The position numbers were made by a program, and so were the translations under genes. The notes beneath the pieces were generated by a model. It did no database searches. It saw nothing but the letters and a program-made list of their open reading frames with translations, and was not told the DNA's origin. Positions 1 to 8,156 of a DNA stretch of 9,673 nt are shown piece by piece (position 1 is the stretch's first letter; each line of letters opens with the position of its first letter). The stretch is from Limnohabitans sp. Lineage in GTDB: Bacteria; Planctomycetota; Phycisphaerae; Phycisphaerales; SM1A02. The DNA lies in assembly GCA_030054275.1 (NCBI GenBank), contig JASGCF010000003.1:1-9673 (forward strand), written 5' to 3'.

Positions 1-273
1 GACGTGAGAAATCTCGCCGTCCGCACGATCTTTCGGCACGTCGATGTCCGCAGTGAGTGCGCTGCCACCAAATGCGCGCAGGTCGATCTCCGCCACCTTG
101 TGCTCAACCGCCCCGAGTGCACGCGCGAGTTCTGCAGCGCGATCCAACTCAACCAAATGGCGTTGCCCGTAGCGGAAACTCAGCGCATGACACGCGTAGC
201 CCTCGCGCCGCATCCATGCGAGAACGGTCGCACTATCAAGGCCTCCGGAAAGCAAGACAACAGCGCGCTTCAT
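1..273 (-). CDS. queC: 7-cyano-7-deazaguanine synthase QueC, N-terminal part (runs off the left edge)
   Basis: QueC converts 7-carboxy-7-deazaguanine to preQ0 with ATP and ammonia, in the cytoplasmic queuosine-precursor pathway. Reading the minus strand from the ATG at 273 gives 91 open codons to base 1 with no stop. The N-terminus MKRAVVLLSGGLDSAT carries the PP-loop ATP-pyrophosphatase motif SGGLDSAT (residues 9-16). The family-typical SFRYGQRH follows at residues 32-39, and DIDVP lies further on. About 220-240 residues are usual, so well over half, including the zinc-binding cysteines, lies outside the window. The ATG overlaps the moxR stop in the four bases ATGA, which suggests translational coupling and co-transcription with moxR. 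No separate ribosome-binding site is obvious. Family identity is strong from the two motifs; the coupling is inference. Confidence 0.9.
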   Translation of the reverse strand, partial: MKRAVVLLSGGLDSATVLAWMRREGYACHALSFRYGQRHLVELDRAAELARALGAVEHKVAEIDLRAFGGSALTADIDVPKDRADGEISHV

Positions 274-1208
274 ACCGGACTCGGCACACTTTCGAGAACA
301 CGCTGCATGATGCGACGCGTGGTCAGCGTGTCACCTTGATGCATGTAGGTGCGACTGATCACGCGGTGCGCACACACCACGAGGACATTCGACACGATGT
401 CGTCGGGCACGCAGTACTCACGACCAGCAACCAATGCTGTGGCACGAGCTGCTGCAGAAAGCGCCAACGCGCCGCGCGGCGAGATACCCACTTGTAAATC
501 TTCACTCGTGCGCGTGGCCGTCGCGATCGCCACGATGTACTCGACAAGCGCGCGATCCATCCGAACTTTGTCGACCGCCGATTGCAACGCAAGCACATCC
601 TCGTGGCCCATCACCGGCTCGAGATCCGGCAGTGCTGTGCGCGCTGGTTGCCGCTCAATCACCCGTGCTTCGTCATCAGGAGATGGATAGCCGAGTGAAA
701 TACGCATCAAAAAGCGATCAAGTTGATTCTCAGGAAGGAAGTAGGTTCCCTCGAATTCGTAGGGATTCTGCGTTGCAACCACAAGAAATGGTTGCGGCAG
801 ATGGTGCACCACGCCCTCAGCAGAAACGGTGCCATCCGACATCGCCTCCAAGAGCGCTGCCTGTGTGCGCGGCGTGGTGCGATTGATTTCGTCTGCGAGT
901 ACGACATTCGCGAAGACTGGCCCTTCGCGGAATTCAAAAGTTCCAGCGTCTTGGCGGAAAATGCTGGTGCCAGTCACATCCGATGGAAGCAAATCGGGCG
1001 TGCATTGGATGCGTGCAAAACGACATCGCAGCGAGCGCGCAAGCGCATTGGCGAGGACCGTCTTTCCAACGCCGGGCACATCCTCAATAAGCGCGTGGCC
1101 GCGTGCAAGAAGGCAGATGATCAAGCGATCCACAGCCTGAGCATTCCCCATGTACACGGAGACGATGTTCGATCTGAGGGCCTCGATCCGGTCCTGCATA
1201 GCCTGCAT
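270..1208 (-). CDS. MoxR-family AAA+ ATPase
   Basis: Cytoplasmic AAA+ ATPase of the MoxR group, whose members usually act as chaperone-like factors for maturation of vWA-domain proteins or enzyme complexes. From the ATG at 1208 it is 312 residues, a normal length. Visible motifs are Walker A EDVPGVGKT (42-50), Walker B VVLADEINR (102-110), sensor 1 ATQNP (145-149), LPENQLDRF with the arginine-finger region (158-166) and sensor 2 GISPRG (241-246). The frame stays open upstream to 1424, but those residues (Cys/Trp/Arg-rich) do not look like MoxR, so I reject them. A second ATG at 1199 is also possible. A TACACT hexamer ends 6 bases before the chosen ATG, which would fit a leaderless mRNA. The usual DUF58 or vWA partner genes are not downstream: queC is, overlapping by ATGA. 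Substrate unknown. Confidence 0.92.
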   Translation of the reverse strand: MQAMQDRIEALRSNIVSVYMGNAQAVDRLIICLLARGHALIEDVPGVGKTVLANALARSLRCRFARIQCTPDLLPSDVTGTSIFRQDAGTFEFREGPVFANVVLADEINRTTPRTQAALLEAMSDGTVSAEGVVHHLPQPFLVVATQNPYEFEGTYFLPENQLDRFLMRISLGYPSPDDEARVIERQPARTALPDLEPVMGHEDVLALQSAVDKVRMDRALVEYIVAIATATRTSEDLQVGISPRGALALSAAARATALVAGREYCVPDDIVSNVLVVCAHRVISRTYMHQGDTLTTRRIMQRVLESVPSPV

Positions 1209-1223
1209 CGCTCGAGTGTACCA
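1208..1223 (-). promoter_or_regulatory. Candidate extended -10 promoter for leaderless moxR
   Basis: On the minus strand the bases TGGTACACT (1223-1215) resemble an extended -10 element (TGnTATAAT). They are followed by exactly 6 bases (CGAGCG) and then the ATG at 1208. A transcript starting the usual 6-7 bases downstream of the -10 would begin at or beside the start codon. No good -35 and no Shine-Dalgarno sequence are visible, and both absences fit a leaderless start. This is a motif-based inference only. Confidence 0.4.
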
Positions 1224-1261
1224 CCACCACAACTTGGACCACGCGCGCCGATCACCCACAG

Positions 1262-1291
1262 TTGCCATGCACACCCCGCCGCGCGTACAAC
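1262..1291 (+). promoter_or_regulatory. Candidate sigma70-type promoter for the zinc-ribbon membrane protein gene
   Basis: TTGCCA (1262-1267, five of six matches to TTGACA) is separated by 18 bases from TACAAC (1286-1291, four of six matches to TATAAT). Transcription would start near 1298 and leave a very short leader before the GTG at 1310. The -10 lies inside the loop of the inverted repeat at 1278-1303. Weak by itself; no experimental support. Confidence 0.3.
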
Positions 1292-1303
1292 ACATCGCGC
1301 GGC
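1278..1303. repeat. Perfect 8-bp inverted repeat in the moxR / zinc-ribbon divergent spacer
   Basis: GCCGCGCG (1278-1285) and CGCGCGGC (1296-1303) are perfect reverse complements around a 10-base centre, TACAACACAT. The repeat ends 6 bases before the GTG at 1310. It could be a dimeric operator overlapping the candidate -10, or an RNA hairpin at the gene's 5' end. The arms are pure GC in a GC-rich genome, so chance formation is possible. Confidence 0.5.
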
Positions 1304-1309
1304 ATACTT

Positions 1310-2182
1310 GTGAACGAAACCACCATCCGACACCCACTCCCGTGTTCGCGATGCGGCTACGACCTCGAAGGTTTGGCTGCACGCGGGCGATGTCCGGAAT
1401 GCGGGCAGGCCGTGCTTGACTCACTTGTCACACAGGTCGATGTCGAAAGCGCAACGCTCGCACCAACCACAGCGATTCGCCGTACTTCAACGGTCATTTT
1501 CCTCATCGCACTCGGTGCGTTCGGTGGTTCAAGCCCGTTTCTGGCCGTGCTCCTCACACGGGTTGGGAACGCACTCGCGCTTGATGCAAGCGTGCTCGAT
1601 TCACTCGCGACAACGCTCCGCGCCATCACCACAGGCTCCACATTGATCGGAGCGCTCGGCGCGCTTCTCATCTTGCCTTGGACACGCGAGCGGAACATTC
1701 TCCGCCCACGGATCCTGGGCGTGTTTGGCTTCCTGATGTGGTGCGCCCTCGCTCAAGGACCGATGAGCGATGCAACCGCACCACTCTCTACCCTCCCGCT
1801 GATCGTGGTCCTGCTGGCACTCGCGCCGCTCTTGCAACGACTCGGTCCCCGTTGTCACGCGTATCGCAACGCGCGAGCGACCGCCCAGCGAATTGATGGG
1901 TTGGTGATTTCCACCGCAATCGCCGGCGCCGCAAGTCTTGGGAGTGCACTGCTCGACGCGGGATCGATGTCGATTGGCGGACTCGGCGAGGATATCTCGC
2001 TGTTTCTCACGATCATTGCGACGGCTGCGGGCGGCCTCACTGTCCTCGGTTTGGCCTATTTGATGCTCAACGCGATTTGGATCATCCGCGCAGCCGGCCA
2101 TCCGCTCTTGACCGTGGATGAGGCGTTTGGAACGCAGGCTCGGGCGCCGGGCGAACAAATCTCGCGCGAAACCCACCCTTAA
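1310..2182 (+). CDS. Zinc-ribbon polytopic membrane protein of unknown function
   Basis: I do not recognise a named family or function. From the GTG at 1310 the product has 290 residues. It opens with a zinc ribbon: C12-x2-C15 in PCSRCGYDLEGL and C28-x2-C31 in GRCPECG. This CGYDL-type head recurs on many planctomycete membrane proteins as I know them. About six hydrophobic segments follow, near residues 61-83, 105-123, 134-149, 160-176, 197-214 and 229-258, so it is probably an inner-membrane protein with a cytoplasmic zinc head. The frame is open upstream to a TTG at 1262, but GTG-AAC-GAA gives a sensible start just before the ribbon. No clear ribosome-binding site is visible. It diverges from moxR across a 101-bp spacer. 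The C-terminus (GEQISRETHP) is hydrophilic. Real gene: confident. Exact start: moderate. Confidence 0.8.
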   Translation: MNETTIRHPLPCSRCGYDLEGLAARGRCPECGQAVLDSLVTQVDVESATLAPTTAIRRTSTVIFLIALGAFGGSSPFLAVLLTRVGNALALDASVLDSLATTLRAITTGSTLIGALGALLILPWTRERNILRPRILGVFGFLMWCALAQGPMSDATAPLSTLPLIVVLLALAPLLQRLGPRCHAYRNARATAQRIDGLVISTAIAGAASLGSALLDAGSMSIGGLGEDISLFLTIIATAAGGLTVLGLAYLMLNAIWIIRAAGHPLLTVDEAFGTQARAPGEQISRETHP

Positions 2183-2268
2183 AGCGGCGCGAGATGTACT
2201 TGCGGCGGTGCGTGAAGATGTGCAGGAAGTTGTGCGGAAAGATCTGCGCCACTTGGTACGGCACGGGT

Positions 2269-2283
2269 CTGCCATTCCGGCAG
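2269..2283 (+). terminator. Possible weak terminator hairpin after the zinc-ribbon gene
   Basis: CTGCC (2269-2273) pairs with GGCAG (2279-2283) around the loop ATTCC, followed by CGTTTCC. The stem is short and there is no real T run, so a terminator role is tentative. A second, longer hairpin follows 10 bases later. Confidence 0.25.
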
Positions 2284-2293
2284 CGTTTCCTAT

Positions 2294-2322
2294 CGCTCCC
2301 GCGGTTCTGTCAGCGGGATGCG
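2294..2322 (+). terminator. Hairpin, possible terminator or leader structure
   Basis: TCCCGC (2297-2302) pairs with GCGGGA (2313-2318), and CGC/GCG extend the stem on the far side of a one-base bulge, giving about 9 pairs with a 10-base loop. No T run follows. It could end the upstream transcript with factor help, or fold in a long groEL1 leader. Confidence 0.3.
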
Positions 2323-2443
2323 AACGCGGCGTGACGCGCGGTCATGACACAAATACCTTTGCGATATGAACTTAGACCTGTGTCTGCCGCGAACACCCGC
2401 CGGAACTGCGTTGCCAACACGCCACACTCAACTGGTACGCCCT

Positions 2444-2470
2444 TTGTATGGTCGGCGCCCCTCCCCAGAT
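2444..2470 (+). promoter_or_regulatory. Candidate heat-shock-type promoter for groEL1
   Basis: TTGTAT (2444-2449), 13 bases, then CCCCAGAT (2463-2470) resembles the proteobacterial sigma32 pattern (TTGAAA, 11-16 bases, CCCCATNT). A very similar pair precedes dnaJ. Whether this organism has a sigma32-like factor is unknown, so the resemblance may be accidental. The CCCC also forms the left arm of the hairpin at 2462-2481. Confidence 0.3.
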
Positions 2471-2481
2471 TCGCTTGGGGA
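2462..2481 (+). promoter_or_regulatory. Inverted repeat / hairpin upstream of groEL1
   Basis: TCCCCA (2462-2467) pairs with TGGGGA (2476-2481) around GATTCGCT. It lies 58 bases before the groEL1 ATG and could be an operator or leader hairpin. The dnaJ upstream region holds a similar CCCC...GGGG pair. Confidence 0.35.
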
Positions 2482-2539
2482 AGATTTGGATGAGCGCACT
2501 TTGGTTGAGCGTCCTCGCGACGCTTGGAGATTGACCACG

Positions 2540-4243
<1,704 letters not shown>

Positions 4244-4351
4244 GCCAACACCTCGCACTTCCGATCGCACACTCCACTCTCTTCAATCAACAATCACACA
4301 CGCGCGGCACACAACATTCGCCGCGCTCGACACACGAAAGACGAGCACAAC

Positions 4352-4645
4352 ATGTCGAACGTTCGACCCCTCGAAGATCGCATTCTCATCAAGCCGATTG
4401 AACCCGAGACCAAGACCGCAAGCGGCCTTTTCCTTCCTGAAACTGCGAAGGAACGCCCCATGCAGGGCACCGTCGTCTCGACGGGTCCAGGCCTCCTTCT
4501 TGACAACGGCGATCGCGCTCCGGTCGCTGTCAAGAAGGGCGACACCGTGGTGTATGGCAAGTACGCCGGCACCGAAATCGAAATCAAGAACATCAAGCAT
4601 GTGATCATGCGCGAGAGCGAACTGCTCGGCGTGATGACCAAGTGA
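4352..4645 (+). CDS. groES: Co-chaperonin GroES
   Basis: Hsp10 lid of the GroEL cage, a heptamer that docks on the apical domains through a mobile loop. It has 97 residues, the normal length. It begins MSNVRPLEDRILIKPIE, with the mobile loop at about 17-36 (ETKTASGLFLPETAKER). The hydrophobic tripeptide that contacts GroEL is Leu26-Phe27-Leu28. GDTVVYGKYAG and the C-terminal ESELLGVM are typical of the family. It is the only groES in the window, 108 bp after groEL1 and 36 bp before groEL2, so it probably serves both unless other copies exist elsewhere. There is no strong Shine-Dalgarno sequence; the purine run ACGAAAGA ends 10 bases before the ATG, exactly as for groEL2. The 4244-4351 spacer is C/A-rich and G-poor. 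Confidence 0.98.
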   Translation: MSNVRPLEDRILIKPIEPETKTASGLFLPETAKERPMQGTVVSTGPGLLLDNGDRAPVAVKKGDTVVYGKYAGTEIEIKNIKHVIMRESELLGVMTK

Positions 4646-4681
4646 TTCGCTCGCACCGAGCAAACGAAAGAGAGACCACTC

Positions 4682-6295
<1,614 letters not shown>

Positions 6296-6314
6296 GTCAA
6301 CTCGTGTGTATTTT

Positions 6315-6344
6315 CGCCCCCACGCGGGAAACCGCGTGCGGGCG
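6315..6344 (+). terminator. Strong GAAA-loop hairpin after groEL2, probable terminator
   Basis: A 13-bp stem, 6315-6327 with 6332-6344, has a single C-C mismatch and a GAAA (GNRA) tetraloop at 6328-6331. It begins 19 bases after the groEL2 stop. The downstream side (CTTCCCGTTTCG) has only a short T run, while TTTT lies just upstream. It most likely ends the groEL1-groES-groEL2 transcript or protects its 3' end, separating it from dnaJ-grpE. Confidence 0.7.
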
Positions 6345-6362
6345 CTTCCCGTTTCGTGCGCG

Positions 6363-6396
6363 TTGTTTGCGCGACAGACAATCCCCTTTCACGGGG
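6363..6396 (+). promoter_or_regulatory. Candidate heat-shock-type promoter and CCCC/GGGG inverted repeat before dnaJ
   Basis: TTGTTT (6363-6368), 14 bases, then CCCCTTTC (6383-6390) resembles the sigma32 pattern and the element found before groEL1. CCCC (6383-6386) also pairs with GGGG (6393-6396). Transcription would start near 6398, about 26 bases before the dnaJ ATG. A promoter is expected here because a strong terminator-like hairpin lies just upstream. The assignment is weak. Confidence 0.3.
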
Positions 6397-6423
6397 CAGT
6401 GAGACTTTCGAGGGCAGGACGCC

Positions 6424-7560
6424 ATGCCACAAACGCGCTGTTACTACGAAATTCTCTCTGTTGAGAAGACCGCATCGCAAGATGACATCAAGCGTTCGTA
6501 TCGACGCCTTGCGATGAAGTGGCATCCGGATCGCAATCCGGACAATCCAGAGGCGGAGACAGAGTTCAAAGCCTGCGCTGAGGCGTACGAGGTGTTGAGC
6601 GATCCCGAGCGACGCCAACTCTACGATCGCCACGGACACGCGGGACTTCGACAGAATCCCGTGCACGACTTCCGCACGCGCGATGTCGCCGACATCTTTT
6701 CGATGTTCAACGACATCTTCGGCCAGCAGGCTGGCGGTGGCGGGCGTCGCGGCTCCGCGCGCGGCTTCGATCTGGAAACCGAAGTTGAGATCGAATTGGA
6801 AGAGGCCTTCACGGGCTGCGAGCGTGAAGTCGAGTTTAAGCGTCTCGATGTCTGTGAACCGTGCAGCGGAAGCGGCGCGAAACCTGGATCGAAGCCTGCG
6901 CAATGCCCAACCTGCGGTGGGCAAGGTCAAGTGGCGCAAACAGGTTTCGGCGGCATGTTCCGCATGGTGACCACCTGCCCCGAATGTCGCGGTCGCCGCA
7001 GCATCATCAAAGACAAATGTGAGAAATGCCGCGGACAGGGCCGCGTTTCGACAAAGCGCAAACTAGGTGTGCGCATTCCGAACGGCATTTCTGATGGACA
7101 AGTCATTCGATTGTCGGGCGAAGGTGAGCCGACACCGCCGGAAGTGAGTCCGGAAGGCAAAGGCCCACGCGGTGACCTTCATGTTGTGGTGCGCGTGAGC
7201 GAACATGAACGCTTCGTCGAGCGGCGTGGCGCGGATCTCGTTGCTGTGCAGCAGATGGCCTTTGCGCAAGCTGCGCTTGGCGCGAAGGTCTCGCTCGAAG
7301 GAGTCGACGGAAATCCGGTCGAGTTTGAGATTCCCGCTGGCAGCCAACACGGCGAGGTTGTTGTGGTAGAGCGCGCTGGCATGACTGAACTGCAATCGAA
7401 GGAACGCGGCGATCTTCATGTTGTTTTGCAACTTGTGGTGCCGAAAAAACTCACCGATGAGCAGCGCAAACTTCTGGCGGAATACGCGCAAACTGAGAAG
7501 GTTGATGTGCGTGCGGGCGAGTCGAGTTTCTGGAAGAAGATCAATCCTTTTGGCAACTAA
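6424..7560 (+). CDS. dnaJ: Chaperone protein DnaJ (class A Hsp40)
   Basis: Co-chaperone that delivers unfolded clients to DnaK and stimulates its ATPase. It has 378 residues, the standard length. The J domain is near 5-70 with His34-Pro35-Asp36. A short Gly/Phe linker (about 92-114: FNDIFG, then a Gly/Arg run) follows. The zinc domain has four motifs: CEPCSGSG (144-151), CPTCGGQG (161-168), CPECRGRR (185-192) and CEKCRGQG (199-206). The third lacks the final Gly of CxxCxGxG but keeps both cysteines. The C-terminal substrate-binding domains include GDLHVVVRV and ALGAKVSLEGVDG. The ATG at 6424 is preceded by GAGGGCAGGA, a good ribosome-binding region. The TAA overlaps a possible grpE ATG (TAATG). 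dnaK is not adjacent. The separate upstream promoter region suggests this is the first gene of a dnaJ-grpE transcript. Confidence 0.98.
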   Translation: MPQTRCYYEILSVEKTASQDDIKRSYRRLAMKWHPDRNPDNPEAETEFKACAEAYEVLSDPERRQLYDRHGHAGLRQNPVHDFRTRDVADIFSMFNDIFGQQAGGGGRRGSARGFDLETEVEIELEEAFTGCEREVEFKRLDVCEPCSGSGAKPGSKPAQCPTCGGQGQVAQTGFGGMFRMVTTCPECRGRRSIIKDKCEKCRGQGRVSTKRKLGVRIPNGISDGQVIRLSGEGEPTPPEVSPEGKGPRGDLHVVVRVSEHERFVERRGADLVAVQQMAFAQAALGAKVSLEGVDGNPVEFEIPAGSQHGEVVVVERAGMTELQSKERGDLHVVLQLVVPKKLTDEQRKLLAEYAQTEKVDVRAGESSFWKKINPFGN

Positions 7561-7586
7561 TGCCAGAGTCTGACGCGAGGCGTGCC

Positions 7587-8126
7587 ATGACCGATGAGAA
7601 TCTGAACGAATCCGATGTGAGCGGCGAGAATGGCGTCGACTCGGGCTTTGAAACTGGCGATGACTTCACGCAAGTCGTCGAGAAGTTGATGGCAGAGCGC
7701 GATGAGGCTGTTGCAGCAAAACTGCGCGCGCAAGCCGACTTTGCGAACTTCCAGCGTCGCTCTATCGAGAATGAATCGCGCGCGCGTACCGGTGGTCTCG
7801 TTCAAATGACGCGCGCCCTGATGCCTGTACTCGACCACTTCGATCTCGCGCTTGCGCAAGATCCTGCGAAACTCACGGTCGAGCAACTGGCGAAATCGAT
7901 TGAAATGACGCGCGCTGAATTGCAGAAAGCGCTTGAACACAACGGTATCGCGCGCATCGATCCTGCGCCCGGAACTCCATTCGATCCAATGCAGCATGAT
8001 GCCGTGATGCGTCAACCAGCCGAAGGAATCGCTCCAGGCTGCGTGAGCATGCGCTTTCAAACTGGTTGGCGTCTTGGCGAGAGCGTCTTGCGGCCTGCGA
8101 AGGTTGCTGTTGCGCCAGATGCATGA
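7587..8126 (+). CDS. grpE: GrpE, nucleotide-exchange factor of DnaK
   Basis: GrpE is a cytosolic dimer that drives ADP release from DnaK. From the ATG at 7587 it has 179 residues, within the family range. An acidic, disordered N-terminus is followed by the long dimerising helix (VEKLMAERDEAVAAKLRAQA) and the conserved ADFANFQRR. Further features are LMPVLDHFDLAL, the beta-domain stretch FDPMQHDAVM, and a C-terminal GWRLGESVLRPAKVAV, where families usually have GY.L..RVLRPA.V.V. I chose 7587 because GAGG lies 6 bases upstream. A second in-frame ATG at 7560 overlaps the dnaJ stop as TAATG and would add nine residues; coupled initiation there cannot be excluded. Placement directly after dnaJ, without dnaK between, is the reverse of the common grpE-dnaK-dnaJ order. 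Confidence 0.95.
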   Translation: MTDENLNESDVSGENGVDSGFETGDDFTQVVEKLMAERDEAVAAKLRAQADFANFQRRSIENESRARTGGLVQMTRALMPVLDHFDLALAQDPAKLTVEQLAKSIEMTRAELQKALEHNGIARIDPAPGTPFDPMQHDAVMRQPAEGIAPGCVSMRFQTGWRLGESVLRPAKVAVAPDA

Positions 8127-8156
8127 TGAAACTGTGAATCAAGCGAAGGCGCGCCT

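Larger units (their letters stand above)
2183..2539. other. 357-bp gene-free stretch before groEL1
   Basis: No convincing gene on either strand: the open frames here are compositionally odd and overlap real genes out of frame. The stretch holds two GC hairpins (2269-2283, 2294-2322), the palindrome GTCATGAC (2341-2348), a candidate heat-shock promoter (2444-2470), a further hairpin (2462-2481), and GGAG (2526-2529) 10 bases before the groEL1 ATG. I looked for the HrcA/CIRCE operator (TTAGCACTC-N9-GAGTGCTAA) and did not see it. Frame 1 is open from 2366 into groEL1, which is unlikely to be translated. Confidence 0.7.

Noticed and set aside
4..339. Plus-strand open frame over the queC and moxR junction
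   Set aside because: The minus strand carries clear QueC and MoxR motifs over the same bases.
1209..1424. 72-codon N-terminal extension of moxR on the minus strand
   Set aside because: It overlaps the divergent zinc-ribbon gene, is Cys/Trp/Arg-rich and unlike MoxR N-termini; the ATG at 1208 fits better.
2118..2369. Plus-strand 83-codon frame overlapping the end of the zinc-ribbon gene
   Set aside because: Out of frame with a confident gene for its first part, Arg-rich, with no recognisable motif or ribosome-binding site. I considered a frameshifted tail of the zinc-ribbon protein but saw no supporting homology.
2480..2510. CIRCE (HrcA operator) before groEL1, suggested by GAGCGCACT and GAGCG
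   Set aside because: The two parts do not form the TTAGCACTC-N9-GAGTGCTAA inverted repeat.
2366..2539. In-frame 58-codon extension at the front of groEL1
   Set aside because: The extension has no chaperonin similarity, no signal-peptide character and overlaps the likely promoter. The Met at 2540 matches the family N-terminus and has GGAG upstream.
7560..7586. grpE starting at 7560 (TAATG overlap with dnaJ)
   Set aside because: Possible, but the ATG at 7587 has GAGG at good spacing while 7560 has none; kept as an alternative in the grpE entry.
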